Part shown: in pieces, positions 1 through 8,672 of the stretch | Numbering within the stretch: position 1 is the first letter of the stretch | Layout: every line of letters starts with the position of its first letter | Assembly (NCBI RefSeq): GCF_009996735.1 | Contig: NZ_JAACYI010000021.1 | Coordinates: 1 to 64,000 of the forward strand | Source: Cellulomonas sp. APG4 | GTDB taxonomy: Bacteria; Actinomycetota; Actinomycetes; Actinomycetales; Cellulomonadaceae | Length of the DNA stretch: 64,000 bases | Reading direction: 5' to 3' | Translations under genes and position numbers: made by a program | Notes under the pieces: model-generated | Databases searched by the model: none | What the model was told of the DNA's origin: nothing | The model's input: the letters and a program-made list of their open reading frames with translations, nothing else

Positions 1-2508
1 GGAGCCCGCAGCGGTGCAGGTCGCGGCGGTGCAGGTCGCGGCGGTGCCGGCGGCGGAGGGGGCCGCAGCGGTGGCGGCCGGGCCGGCGACGGCCGACGCC
101 GGCTCATCGACTACCCGCGCCAGGGCAAGACGGGGGTGCGACGCTGGTTGCCCTCCTGGAAGCTGGTCTCGGGGACGTTCCTCTTCTTCGTCCTCCTGGG
201 CGTCGGCGCCGTCGCCTACGCCTACGCCTCGACCGAGATCCCGAACCCGAGCGACTTCGCGCGGGCCCAGACCTCGACCGTCTACTTCTCGGACGGCACC
301 ACCGAGATCGGCTCGTTCAGCGAGCAGGACAGGGTGCTCGTCGAGAGCGAGGCGATCCCCGACCACGTCAAGAACGCCGTCGTCGCGGCAGAGGACCGGT
401 CCTTCTACGACAACCCCGGGATCAACCCCGCCGGCATCGTCCGGGCGCTGTGGAACAACGTGCGCGGCGGCGACCAGCAGGGTGGCTCGTCGATCACCCA
501 GCAGTACGCCGAGCGCTACTACTTCGGCGAGACGGTGAGCTCGTACACCGGCAAGATCCGCGAGGCCTTCCTCGCGGTCAAGCTGGATCGCGCGCAGGAC
601 AAGGACGAGATCCTCGTCAACTACCTCAACACCATCTACTTCGGCCGCGACGCCTACGGCATCGAGGTCGCGGCGCAGTCGTACTTCGGCGTCCCCGTCG
701 GTGAGCTGACCGTGTCGCAGGCCGCTCTCATCGCGGGCATCATCCCGTCGCCGAACAACTGGGACCCCGCGGTCGCGCCCGAGAAGGCCGAGCAGCGGTG
801 GAACTACGTGCTCGACGGGATGGTCGCGACCGGCACCCTGACGCAGGCCGAGCGCGACGCGCAGGTCTTCCCCGAGGCGATCGAGCGCGTCGCGACCGAC
901 ACCTACGCCGGCCCCAACGGCTACCTCCTGCGCGAGGTCAGGGACGAGATCGTCGAGCGCACCGACGTCACCGAGGAGGACCTCGACCGTCGCGGGTACA
1001 CGATCGTGACGACGATCGACCCCGCGTGGCAGCAGGCCGCGGTGGCCGCCGTCGCCGAGCTGCCCGAGGACGCCCCCGAGAACCTCCGCACGGGACTCGT
1101 GTCGATCGACCCGGCGACGGGTGCGATCAGGGCTTTGTACGGCGGGCCCGACTACCTCACGGTGTCGCGCAACGCCGTGACCCAGGACACCGCGCAGGCG
1201 GGCTCGACCTTCAAGCCGTTCACGCTCGTCGCCCACCTCGAGTCGGGGAACTCGCTGCGCACCACGTACAACGGCAACAACGACCCGGGCGACATCGAGG
1301 GCTGGGACGAGCCGCCCGGCAACTTCGGGGGTCAGAGCTTCGGGCGGATCGACGTCGCGCGTGCCACCGCGAACTCGGTCAACACGGTCTACGCCCAGAT
1401 GAACGCCGAGGTCGGACCGGAGGCCACGGTGGACGTGGCCGTGCGGGCGGGCGTCCCGGAGGACACGACGGGCCTCGAGGCCGTGCCGTCCAACGTCCTC
1501 GGCTCGGCGTCGCCGCACCCCATCGACATGGCGCGCGCCTACTCGACCTTCGCCGCGCAGGGCGTGCGGACCACCCCGCACATCGTGCAGTCGGTCTCCT
1601 ATCTCGACGGCGACCTCGTCTACGAGGCGGACACGCGCGGCGAGCGCGTGTTCGAGGAGGACGTCATGGCGGACACGACGTACGCCCTGACGCGAGTCGT
1701 GCAGGAGGGCTCGGGCGAGAAGGCCCAGGCCCTCGGTCGGCCCGTCGCGGGCAAGACGGGCACCTCGAGCGACAACAAGTCCGCGTGGTTCGTGGGGTAC
1801 ACCCCTCAGGTCGTCACGGCCGTCGCCCTCTACCAGGTGGGGGAGGGCACGGAGGAGGAGATCACGCCGTTCGGCGGGTACCGCCAGATCACCGGCTCGA
1901 GCGTCCCGCTCGACGTGTGGGTCGACTTCATGGAGCCCGTGACCGAGGGCATGGAGGTCGTCGAGTTCCCGGCGCGCGCGGACGTCGGCAAGCCGCCGCT
2001 CGTCGCGGTTCCGGACGTCGTCGGTCTCGGCCGGGACGAGGCGACCTCGCGGCTCGAGCGCGCGGGCTTCGACGTCGCGGTGAGCGAGGAGGCCGACGAC
2101 GACGCCCCCGAGGGCCAGGTCGTGGGCCAGAACCCCACGGGCGAGGCGCGTCAGGGGGCGACCGTCACGATCGTCGTCTCCACGGGTCCGGCACCGGTCC
2201 AGATCCCCGACGTGGTCGGGCTGACCGAGGCCCAGGCGACCGAGCGGCTCCAGGGCGCCGGGTTCACCGTCGACGTGCGCCGCGAGGAGAACGAGGCCGA
2301 GGAAGGTCGCGTCGTCTCGCAGAACCCCACGGGAGAGGCCGAGGAGGGCACGACGGTCACGATCGTCGTCTCGACCGGCCCGCCCGAGGAGGAGGAGCCC
2401 CCGCCGCCGGGTGACGGTGAGGACGAGGAACCCGGTCCGCCCGACAACCCCGGTCCTCCCGATGACGAGAATCCGCCTCCGAACCAGGACGGCCTGACCC
2501 TTCCCTGA
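1..2508 (+). CDS. Class A penicillin-binding protein with PASTA domains (5' end outside window)
   Basis: Bifunctional peptidoglycan glycosyltransferase/transpeptidase that polymerises and crosslinks cell-wall glycan outside the membrane. The frame is open to the left edge, so the true start lies upstream. The GTG at 136 is only an internal candidate, because the Gly/Arg-rich cytoplasmic stretch before it reads in frame. In visible numbering there is one membrane segment at about 55-77. The GT51 domain (about 100-290) has the EDRSFYD and GGSSITQQ motifs. The transpeptidase has SxxK (STFK, about 402), SxN (SVN, about 458) and KTG (about 585). Two PASTA domains follow at about 660-795, then an acidic proline-rich tail. 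PASTA domains of this family bind muropeptide or beta-lactam-like ligands. Gene identity is secure; which PBP paralogue it is cannot be said. Confidence 0.95.
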   Translation, partial: GARSGAGRGGAGRGGAGGGGGRSGGGRAGDGRRRLIDYPRQGKTGVRRWLPSWKLVSGTFLFFVLLGVGAVAYAYASTEIPNPSDFARAQTSTVYFSDGTTEIGSFSEQDRVLVESEAIPDHVKNAVVAAEDRSFYDNPGINPAGIVRALWNNVRGGDQQGGSSITQQYAERYYFGETVSSYTGKIREAFLAVKLDRAQDKDEILVNYLNTIYFGRDAYGIEVAAQSYFGVPVGELTVSQAALIAGIIPSPNNWDPAVAPEKAEQRWNYVLDGMVATGTLTQAERDAQVFPEAIERVATDTYAGPNGYLLREVRDEIVERTDVTEEDLDRRGYTIVTTIDPAWQQAAVAAVAELPEDAPENLRTGLVSIDPATGAIRALYGGPDYLTVSRNAVTQDTAQAGSTFKPFTLVAHLESGNSLRTTYNGNNDPGDIEGWDEPPGNFGGQSFGRIDVARATANSVNTVYAQMNAEVGPEATVDVAVRAGVPEDTTGLEAVPSNVLGSASPHPIDMARAYSTFAAQGVRTTPHIVQSVSYLDGDLVYEADTRGERVFEEDVMADTTYALTRVVQEGSGEKAQALGRPVAGKTGTSSDNKSAWFVGYTPQVVTAVALYQVGEGTEEEITPFGGYRQITGSSVPLDVWVDFMEPVTEGMEVVEFPARADVGKPPLVAVPDVVGLGRDEATSRLERAGFDVAVSEEADDDAPEGQVVGQNPTGEARQGATVTIVVSTGPAPVQIPDVVGLTEAQATERLQGAGFTVDVRREENEAEEGRVVSQNPTGEAEEGTTVTIVVSTGPPEEEEPPPPGDGEDEEPGPPDNPGPPDDENPPPNQDGLTLP

Positions 2509-2518
2509 CAGCGTGCGG

Positions 2519-2546
2519 CCGGGCGGCCACCAGCGTGGTCGCCCGG
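2519..2546 (+). terminator. Hairpin after the PBP gene
   Basis: A 12-bp stem (one G.T wobble) with a 4-nt CAGC loop starts 11 nt after the PBP stop codon. No T-tract follows, which is common for actinobacterial hairpin terminators. It separates the PBP gene from the ribosomal-protein operon. Confidence 0.55.
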
Positions 2547-2561
2547 TCCCCGGCCAGCCGG

Positions 2562-2567
2562 TAGCAT
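2562..2567 (+). promoter_or_regulatory. Possible -10 element and leader of rpsF operon
   Basis: TAGCAT fits an actinobacterial -10 (TAnnnT) about 120 nt before rpsF; no clear -35 is visible. The leader it would produce contains a hairpin at 2591-2607 (6-bp stem, loop CCGAT). Ribosomal proteins S6 and S18 are known to autoregulate rpsF leaders in other bacteria through a structured CCG-containing element, so this hairpin is a weak candidate for that role. Confidence 0.3.
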
Positions 2568-2689
2568 GACCCGTTGCTGCCTGCCGCCCTGCGGTGCCGA
2601 TCACCGCGTCGGGGCACGGGCAGCCGACGCACAACCCTCCTGTCACGGAGAGACCGTGACCGCTGAGTCCACAGGAGGTGGGTACTCGC

Positions 2690-2980
2690 ATGCGTCATTA
2701 CGAGCTGATGGTCATCCTCGACCCCGAGATCGAGGAGCGCACCGTCGCCCCGTCCCTCGACAAGTACCTCTCGGTGGTGACCACCTCGGGTGGCACCGTC
2801 GACAAGGTCGACATCTGGGGCCGCCGTCGTCTGGCCTACGAGATCGACAAGAAGAGCGAGGGCATCTACGCCGTCGTCGACTTCACCGCGACTCCCGACA
2901 CCGCCAAGGAGCTCGACCGCCAGCTGGGCCTCAACGAGGCCGTGCTGCGCACGAAGGTCATGCGCCCGGACGCGCACTGA
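2690..2980 (+). CDS. rpsF: 30S ribosomal protein S6
   Basis: Small-subunit ribosomal protein that pairs with S18 on the platform of the 30S subunit. The product is 96 aa, normal for the family. It begins [18 protein letters not shown] and carries the typical [13 protein letters not shown] segment. The ATG at 2690 is chosen because AGGAGGT lies at 2672-2678 with usable spacing; an upstream GTG at 2678 overlaps that ribosome-binding site and is rejected. First gene of the rpsF-ssb-rpsR-rplI operon, a conserved bacterial order that keeps S6 and S18 co-transcribed. Confidence 0.97.
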   Translation: MRHYELMVILDPEIEERTVAPSLDKYLSVVTTSGGTVDKVDIWGRRRLAYEIDKKSEGIYAVVDFTATPDTAKELDRQLGLNEAVLRTKVMRPDAH

Positions 2981-3020
2981 GCCTCCGACCGACCGGACCG
3001 ACCGAGAACGAGGAGCAGGC

Positions 3021-3521
3021 ATGGCTGGTGACACCGTCATCACGGTGATCGGGAACCTCACGGGGGACCCCGAGCTCCGCTTCACCCCGTCGGGTGCGGC
3101 CGTCGCGAACTTCACCATCGCGTCCACGCCCCGCCAGTTCGACCGCCAGAGCAACGAGTGGAAGGACGGCGACACGCTGTTCATGCGCTGCTCGATCTGG
3201 CGCGAGGCCGCGGAGAACGTGGCCGAGTCGCTCACCAAGGGCACGCGCGTGATCGCGCAGGGCCGTCTGGTGCAGCGCTCGTACGAGACCCGCGAGGGTG
3301 AGAAGCGCACGGTCGTCGAGCTCCAGGTCGACGAGGTCGGCCCCTCGCTCCGCTACGCCTCGGCCAAGGTCACCCGCGCCCAGCGCTCGGGTGGCGGCGG
3401 CGGTGGCTTCGGCGGTGGCGGCGGTGGCGGCCAGCAGTCCGGCGGCATGGACAACGACCCGTGGGCCACGCCCGCGCCGAACCAGGGTGGGTCGTCGTTC
3501 AGCGACGAGCCCCCCTTCTGA
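3021..3521 (+). CDS. ssb: Single-stranded DNA-binding protein
   Basis: Binds ssDNA during replication, recombination and repair and recruits partner proteins through its C-terminal tip. The product is 166 aa. It has an N-terminal OB-fold (about 1-110, starting [21 protein letters not shown] with the last residue overlapping the fold core), a Gly-rich flexible linker, and an acidic C-terminal tip ending DEPPF that matches the usual DDDIPF-type interaction peptide. The ATG at 3021 follows AGGAGC. It sits 40 nt after rpsF within the ribosomal operon, as in most bacteria, so SSB supply is tied to growth rate. Confidence 0.96.
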   Translation: MAGDTVITVIGNLTGDPELRFTPSGAAVANFTIASTPRQFDRQSNEWKDGDTLFMRCSIWREAAENVAESLTKGTRVIAQGRLVQRSYETREGEKRTVVELQVDEVGPSLRYASAKVTRAQRSGGGGGGFGGGGGGGQQSGGMDNDPWATPAPNQGGSSFSDEPPF

Positions 3522-3592
3522 TCCACACCCATCCCGGGCACCGCGCGCCTGCCGGCGCGTGACCCCGGGCTCCAGAACGAAGGAGCACCACG

Positions 3593-3829
3593 ATGGCCAA
3601 GCCCGTCGTCCGCAAGCCCAAGAAGAAGCAGAACCCGCTCAAGGCCGCCAAGATCGAGTCGGTCGACTACAAGGACACCGCCCTGCTGCGGAAGTTCATC
3701 TCCGACCGCGGGAAGATCCGCGCGCGCCGGGTCACCGGTGTGTCCGTCCAGGAGCAGCGCCAGATCGCGCGGGCCGTCAAGAACGCCCGCGAGATGGCCC
3801 TGCTGCCGTACTCGAGCTCGGCTCGCTGA
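3593..3829 (+). CDS. rpsR: 30S ribosomal protein S18
   Basis: Small-subunit ribosomal protein, partner of S6. The product is 78 aa, the standard length, with a basic N-terminal extension and the conserved [17 protein letters not shown] region followed by [16 protein letters not shown]. The ribosome-binding site GAAGGAG lies upstream of the ATG at 3593. I see no Cys cluster, so this is the zinc-free (C-) form of S18. It is the third gene of the operon, with rplI 14 nt downstream. Confidence 0.96.
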   Translation: MAKPVVRKPKKKQNPLKAAKIESVDYKDTALLRKFISDRGKIRARRVTGVSVQEQRQIARAVKNAREMALLPYSSSAR

Positions 3830-3843
3830 GAGAGGTCGCACCG

Positions 3844-4296
3844 ATGGCAAAGCTCATCCTGACGCACGAGGTGACCGGTCTGGGCGCCCCGGGTGACGTG
3901 GTCGAGGTGAAGGACGGGTACGCCCGCAACTTCCTCGTCCCGCGTGGCCTGGCCACCGCCTGGTCCAAGGGCGCCGAGAAGCAGATCGCGGGGATCCGCA
4001 AGGCCCGCAAGGCGCGCGAGATCGCGACGCTCGACGAGGCGAAGGTCGTGCGCGACCAGCTCCAGGCCAAGCCGTTCACCGTCAAGGTGCGCGCGGGTGC
4101 CGCGGGCCGCCTGTTCGGCGCCGTGACCACGACCGAGATCGCCGAGGCCGTCGCGGCCCAGGGCGGCCCCTCGATCGACAAGCGCAAGGTCGAGGTCGGT
4201 CAGCCGATCAAGTCGCTCGGCGAGCACCAGGTGCAGATCCGTCTGCACGAGGACGTCTCGGCCACGATCGACGTGCACGTGGTGCCCGAGGCCTGA
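3844..4296 (+). CDS. rplI: 50S ribosomal protein L9
   Basis: Large-subunit protein with two globular domains joined by a long helix; it limits frameshifting. The product is 150 aa. The N-terminal domain begins [20 protein letters not shown] and contains the family signature [13 protein letters not shown]. The helical linker is [18 protein letters not shown] and the C-terminal domain ends near residue 150. The ATG at 3844 follows GAGAGG. It is the last gene of the operon and its stop lies 3 nt from the stop of the convergent FUSC gene. Confidence 0.96.
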   Translation: MAKLILTHEVTGLGAPGDVVEVKDGYARNFLVPRGLATAWSKGAEKQIAGIRKARKAREIATLDEAKVVRDQLQAKPFTVKVRAGAAGRLFGAVTTTEIAEAVAAQGGPSIDKRKVEVGQPIKSLGEHQVQIRLHEDVSATIDVHVVPEA

Positions 4297-4299
4297 GCC

Positions 4300-5583
4300 T
4301 CACCCACCCGTGCCGGAGCCCGGTCCCCTCGGGGGCCGGGCTTCGTCGTCCCCGGCCGCCGGCCGTCCCGGCGCGTCGTCGTCCGGCGCCTGCTCCGTGG
4401 GGTGCCGTGCGCCGTCGTCCTGCGTGTCGGCCGGGTGGACGAGGATCCGCGACTCGGGCGCGTCGCTGAGCTCGTCCTCCGCGGTGACCGCCGCGACGCA
4501 GCGGCGCAGCGCCGTGACGACCGTGCCCGCCACGAGGGCCTCGGCGTCCTCGCCCCCCGCGGCCTGGTGCTCGCGCAGGGTCTCGGCGAGGTCGACCACC
4601 GCCGCGTCGGCGCCCGCGTTGCGCCCCGGGACCGCGTCCTCGGTGCCCACCACGAGCACGACGTCGGCGAGCTCCTTCAGCGCCCGGGCCATGGGTGCCC
4701 GCAGCTCCGCGGACGTCGTGCGCAGGTCCGTGCCCCAGGGCTGCTCCTGGACGAGGTCGTACAGGTCGTCGACCATCAGGACGACGCGCTCGAGTGCCCG
4801 GAACGCCTCGTACCGCGAGTCCACGGCGTCGGGTGAGCGACGCGCGCGCAGGTTGGCGCGCCGCGACTCGCGAGCCTCGAAGGCCGCCGCACGCGCGCGC
4901 GAGGTGAGCGCCGTGAGGCCCGAGCGGCCCGGTGCGCCGTCGTGGTCGAGACCGTGCTCGCCCGCCACCACGCACGACAGGTGCTCGAGGTGGGCGTGCA
5001 ACGCCTCGCGCAGGTCCCGCGTCGCGTCGTCGACAGGGCGCAGGTGCAGCGCGGGGAACACCAGGTTCGCGACCATCGCGATGGCCGCCCCGAGGAGGAA
5101 CAGCCCGGCGTAGGACAGGCTGTACGCGACCTCGTCGCCCTGGCCGATCACCAGGACGAACAGCGCGGCGGTCGGGACGTACGTGCGCATGCCGCCCAGC
5201 CACGGCAGCCCGCCCAGCAGCACGCCGAGGGTCACGACGATCGCGATCATCCCGATGCTGGGGCCGATGAGCCGGTCGCCCACGAGCGCGATGACCGCCC
5301 CGAGCGAGATGGCCGCCACGCCCTGGAGCGACTCGCGCACCGTGCTCGTCACGGTGGGGTAGGTCGCGACCACCGCGCCGAGCGGTGCGTAGAAGGCGTA
5401 CTCGTGCGCGGCCCCGGGCAGGCGCGAGGCCACGAACCACGCGAGGGCCGCGGCCAGCCCGGTGCGCAGCGCGAGGCCCATGCGCGGGTGCAGCAGCGCG
5501 CGACGCACACGGTGCATCACGGCGTCGAGCCGGGGTCGGCGGGGCATCCTCCTACTCAAGCGCGACCCGGGCGGGGCCACCAC
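4300..5583 (-). CDS. FUSC-family membrane protein (aromatic acid exporter-like)
   Basis: Predicted inner-membrane protein of the FUSC/aromatic acid exporter type, whose members export small organic acids or form part of efflux systems. The product is up to 427 aa. The N-terminal half has about six hydrophobic segments (roughly residues 35-170, including ALAWFVASRLPGA and GLFLLGAAIAMVANLVFP). The C-terminal half is cytoplasmic and helical (LREALHAHLEHL, ALERVVLMVDDLYDLV). The outer start is a GTG at 5583, only 6 nt after the MATE stop; an ATG at 5547 with AGGAGG directly against it is an alternative. It is probably co-transcribed with the upstream MATE gene. Substrate unknown. Confidence 0.8.
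   Translation of the reverse strand: MVAPPGSRLSRRMPRRPRLDAVMHRVRRALLHPRMGLALRTGLAAALAWFVASRLPGAAHEYAFYAPLGAVVATYPTVTSTVRESLQGVAAISLGAVIALVGDRLIGPSIGMIAIVVTLGVLLGGLPWLGGMRTYVPTAALFVLVIGQGDEVAYSLSYAGLFLLGAAIAMVANLVFPALHLRPVDDATRDLREALHAHLEHLSCVVAGEHGLDHDGAPGRSGLTALTSRARAAAFEARESRRANLRARRSPDAVDSRYEAFRALERVVLMVDDLYDLVQEQPWGTDLRTTSAELRAPMARALKELADVVLVVGTEDAVPGRNAGADAAVVDLAETLREHQAAGGEDAEALVAGTVVTALRRCVAAVTAEDELSDAPESRILVHPADTQDDGARHPTEQAPDDDAPGRPAAGDDEARPPRGPGSGTGG
4317..4342. terminator. Terminator hairpin of the rpsF-rplI operon
   Basis: A 12-bp GC stem with a minimal loop begins 20 nt after the rplI stop. It has one G.T wobble. It lies inside the 3' end of the convergent FUSC gene, encoding part of that protein's Gly/Pro-rich tail, so plus-strand transcripts would end inside the neighbouring coding sequence. 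Confidence 0.6.
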
Positions 5584-5589
5584 CGGACG

Positions 5590-6942
5590 TCAGGCGCCGG
5601 CGACCATCCACGCCGTGCCCCGTGCGCGCAGGCCGGTCGTCACGGCGCGCGCGGCCATGAACACCCCCGCGAACGCGACCCACGACCAGAGCAGACCCGC
5701 ACCGTCGTCGGCCCAGGCGCGGGCGGCGAGGGCCGCGGGAACGTAGACGACGAGGGTCACCATCCCCGCGCCGGCGAGGTAGCGTCCGTCACCCGCGCCG
5801 ATCAGCACGCCGTCGAGCACGAACACCCAGCCGGCCATCGGGAGGGTGAGCGCGACCACCACGAGCGTCGTCGCGACCGCGCGCCGCACGTCGTCGTCGG
5901 CGGTGAAGAGCGGCGCGATCCACCAGCCCGCGGCGGCGAGGACCGCACCGGCGACCGCGCCCGCCGCCGTGCCCCATGCGAGGGTGCGACGCAGCACGGC
6001 GCGCGTCGCGGTGACGTCGCCGGCCCCGAGCGACCGCCCGACGAGCGCCTGGGCGGCGATCGCCAGGGCGTCGAGCCCGAAGGCGATGAGGCCCCACAGG
6101 GCCATGACCACCTGGTGCCCGGCGAGCGTGACCGTGCCGAGGCCCGCGGCCACCCACGCCGCGAGGAGGATCGCGAGGCGCAGCGAGACGGTCCGGATCA
6201 GCAGCGGTGTCCCCGCACGAACGCCCAGGCGCAGGCCGGCGACGCTCGGGCGCAGGGACACACCGGCCGCACGCGTCCCCCGGACGACGACGGCGCCCAG
6301 CGCGGTCGCCATGCCGAGCTGGGCCAGGCTCGTGCCGAGGCCCGAACCCGCGACGCCCATCCCGGCGCCGAGCACGAGGGCGACCGACAGCACCGCGTTC
6401 GCGACGGCACCCGTCGCGGCGACCCACAGGGGTGTGCGCGTGTCGAGCATGCCGCGCAGCACTCCCGTCGCCGCGAGCACCACGAGCATCCCGGGCAGGC
6501 CCGGCGCGGACCACCGCAGGTAGGCGACCGCGTGGGGGAGCGCGGCCTCGGGCGCGCCGAGCGCGGAGGCGAGCCACGGCGCCGTCGTCCACAGGGTGAC
6601 GGCGAGCACCACCCCCAGGGTGAGAGCGAGCCAGAGCCCGTCGACGCCGAGCGACAGGGCACGACGACGATCACCCGCACCGAGGCTGCGCGCGACGGTC
6701 GCGGTGGTCGCGTACGCGAGGAACACGCAGAGCCCGACGACGGTCGTCAGCACGGTGCTCGCGAGGGCGAGTCCCGCGAGCGGACCGGTGCCGAGCGATC
6801 CGACGACGGCCGAGTCGACCAGCACGAACAGGGGCTCTGCGACGAGCGCGCCGAGCGCGGGCAGCGCGAGGGAAAGGATGCGGCGATCGAGCTCCCGGCC
6901 ACGAGGTGGTCCGGGGTGTCCATCAGGTGAACGTTCGGGCAA
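5590..6942 (-). CDS. MATE-family multidrug efflux transporter (DinF-like)
   Basis: Secondary transporter that expels drugs or metabolites by sodium or proton antiport. The product is about 450 aa with twelve hydrophobic segments in two similar halves. It begins RILSLALPALGALVAEPLFV, typical of the actinobacterial DinF-like branch, and a LVDSAVVGSLGTGPLAGLALA segment follows that matches the first MATE repeat. I chose TTG at 6942 because AGGA stands five nt before it; GTG at 6957 is an alternative in the same frame. Further upstream the frame stays open but is non-homologous antisense sequence. It lies divergently from dnaB, a position MATE genes hold in related actinobacteria, and appears coupled to the FUSC gene. 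Confidence 0.88.
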   Translation of the reverse strand: MPERSPDGHPGPPRGRELDRRILSLALPALGALVAEPLFVLVDSAVVGSLGTGPLAGLALASTVLTTVVGLCVFLAYATTATVARSLGAGDRRRALSLGVDGLWLALTLGVVLAVTLWTTAPWLASALGAPEAALPHAVAYLRWSAPGLPGMLVVLAATGVLRGMLDTRTPLWVAATGAVANAVLSVALVLGAGMGVAGSGLGTSLAQLGMATALGAVVVRGTRAAGVSLRPSVAGLRLGVRAGTPLLIRTVSLRLAILLAAWVAAGLGTVTLAGHQVVMALWGLIAFGLDALAIAAQALVGRSLGAGDVTATRAVLRRTLAWGTAAGAVAGAVLAAAGWWIAPLFTADDDVRRAVATTLVVVALTLPMAGWVFVLDGVLIGAGDGRYLAGAGMVTLVVYVPAALAARAWADDGAGLLWSWVAFAGVFMAARAVTTGLRARGTAWMVAGA

Positions 6943-7291
6943 CGAGTTCCTGTCCACAGTCGGTGGGCGACGAAGCCGGTGCTCAGCGCGAGTTCCCACG
7001 GGTGCTCCCACCGTATCCACAGACCTGTCCACGCCCTGTGCACAGCCGCCGGCCGGGGTGTCCACAGGACGTCCCCAGGCTCGCCCACAGGACCGAGGTC
7101 CTGCCGTTTGGTGCCTCGGGACGAGGCACCTAACCTCCCAGCAGAGGTGTCGGGCGAGGCCCGGCAGGGCGGACCGACGGGCAACCCGCGACACCCGACG
7201 ACGGTGTCGGAGGGCCGCGGTAGAACGTCGGTACGTACGTCGGAGGAACTCCGTCGGTGGCACTGCTGAGGATGGAGCCGGTGAGCAACTC
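6943..7291. promoter_or_regulatory. MATE-dnaB divergent intergenic region with DnaA-box-like cluster
   Basis: A 349-nt gap without a gene. It holds three 8/9 matches to the DnaA box TT(A/G)TCCACA in the same orientation: CTGTCCACA 6950-6958, GTATCCACA 7013-7021 and GTGTCCACA 7058-7066. Weaker 7/9 copies lie at 7025-7033, 7036-7044 and 7081-7089. Downstream are a perfect 9-bp inverted repeat (7110-7130) and a 7-bp-arm hairpin (7189-7209) in the presumed dnaB leader. No convincing -35/-10 pair could be fixed. Confidence 0.55.
7110..7130. promoter_or_regulatory. Perfect 9-bp inverted repeat upstream of dnaB
   Basis: GGTGCCTCG, a GGA spacer, then CGAGGCACC: a 21-bp dyad centred at 7120, the size of a dimeric repressor site. 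It lies about 160 nt before the dnaB start, next to the DnaA-box-like cluster. The protein that binds it cannot be named. Confidence 0.45.
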
Positions 7292-8671
7292 GTGAGCGTC
7301 GACGAGCTCGAGCAGGGACTGAGCACCCGACGACCCGACGCCGGTTTCGACCGGACCCCGCCGCAGGACATCGCGGCCGAGCAGAGCGTGCTCGGCGGCA
7401 TGATGCTCTCGAAGGACGCGATCGCCGACGTCATCGAGCAGCTCAAGGGCCCGGACTTCTACCGGCCTGCGCACGAGCTGGTCTACGAGGCGATCCTCGA
7501 CCTGTACGGCCGCGGTGAGCCGGCCGACGCGGTCACGGTCGCGGGGGAGCTCACCAAGCGCGGTGAGATCTCGCGCATCGGCGGGGCGCCGTACCTGCAC
7601 ACGCTGATCTCGATGGTCCCCACGGCGGCCAACGCCGGCTACTACGCGCGGATCGTGCGCGAGCGCGCGGTGCTGCGCCGGCTCGTCGAGGCCGGCACCC
7701 GCATCGTCCAGCTCGGCTACGCGACGGACGGCGGCGACGTCGACGACATCGTGAACAACGCGCAGGCCGAGGTCTACGCGGTGACCGAGACGCGCACCTC
7801 GGAGGACTACCTCCCGCTCGCCGAGATCATCAACGGCACCATGGAGGAGATCGAGGCCGCGGGTGCGCGCGGTGACGGGATGGTGGGCGTGCCCACCGGG
7901 TTCAGCGAGCTCGACAAGCTCACCAACGGCCTGCACCCGGGCCAGATGATCGTCCTCGCCGCGCGCCCCGCCATCGGCAAGTCGACCCTGGGCATCGACA
8001 TCGTGCGCTCGGCGTCGATCAAGCACGGCCTCACCTCGGTGGTGTTCTCGCTCGAGATGAGCCGCAACGAGATCACCATGCGCATGCTCTCCGCCGAGGC
8101 GCGCGTGCCGCTGCAGAACATGCGCAAGGGCACCATGCGCGACGAGGACTGGCAGAAGCTCGCCTCGACCATGGGCAAGCTCAGCCAGGCGCCGCTGTTC
8201 ATCGACGACTCGCCGAACATGTCGCTCATGGAGATCCGCGCCAAGTGCCGTCGGCTCAAGCAGCGCCATGACCTCAAGCTCGTCGTGATCGACTACCTCC
8301 AGCTCATGTCCTCGGGCAAGCGCGTCGAGTCGCGTCAGCAGGAGGTCTCGGAGTTCTCGCGTGCGCTCAAGCTGCTCGCGAAGGAGCTCGAGGTGCCGGT
8401 GATCGCGATCTCGCAGCTCAACCGTGGCGCGGAGCAGCGCACGGACAAGCGCCCGCAGATGAGCGACCTGCGTGAGTCCGGCTCGATCGAGCAGGACGCT
8501 GACATCGTGATCCTGCTCCACCGCGAGGACGCCTACGAGCGCGAGTCACCGCGTGCGGGCGAGGCCGACGTCATCGTCGCCAAGCACCGTAACGGCCCCA
8601 CCGACACCATCGTCGTCGCCTTCCAGGGGCACTACGCGAGGTTCGTCGACATGGCACCGGTCGGCATGTGA
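7292..8671 (+). CDS. dnaB: Replicative DNA helicase DnaB
   Basis: Hexameric 5'-3' helicase at the replication fork. The product is 459 aa, normal length, with no intein insertion. The N-terminal domain begins TPPQDIAAEQSVLGGMMLS. The RecA-like motor has Walker A RPAIGKST (about residue 227) and Walker B LVVIDYLQLMSSG, and the C-terminal arginine-finger region is TDKRPQMSDLRESGSIEQDAD. I took GTG at 7292, where conserved sequence begins soon after. No good ribosome-binding site precedes it (GGAG at 7273 is too distant), so the start is the least certain point. The next gene starts 1 nt after the stop. Confidence 0.96.
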   Translation: MSVDELEQGLSTRRPDAGFDRTPPQDIAAEQSVLGGMMLSKDAIADVIEQLKGPDFYRPAHELVYEAILDLYGRGEPADAVTVAGELTKRGEISRIGGAPYLHTLISMVPTAANAGYYARIVRERAVLRRLVEAGTRIVQLGYATDGGDVDDIVNNAQAEVYAVTETRTSEDYLPLAEIINGTMEEIEAAGARGDGMVGVPTGFSELDKLTNGLHPGQMIVLAARPAIGKSTLGIDIVRSASIKHGLTSVVFSLEMSRNEITMRMLSAEARVPLQNMRKGTMRDEDWQKLASTMGKLSQAPLFIDDSPNMSLMEIRAKCRRLKQRHDLKLVVIDYLQLMSSGKRVESRQQEVSEFSRALKLLAKELEVPVIAISQLNRGAEQRTDKRPQMSDLRESGSIEQDADIVILLHREDAYERESPRAGEADVIVAKHRNGPTDTIVVAFQGHYARFVDMAPVGM

Positions 8672-8672
8672 C

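Noticed and set aside
2509-2689. Small gene between the PBP gene and rpsF
   Set aside because: An open frame starting at 2566 overlaps rpsF in another frame and has no domain or ribosome-binding site. The gap is better explained by a terminator and the rpsF leader.
4942-6930. Long plus-strand open frame (662 codons) over the FUSC and MATE genes
   Set aside because: Its translation is compositionally skewed (Arg/Gly/His/Glu) with no domain. It is the antisense shadow expected in very GC-rich DNA, and the minus-strand products are clear transporters.
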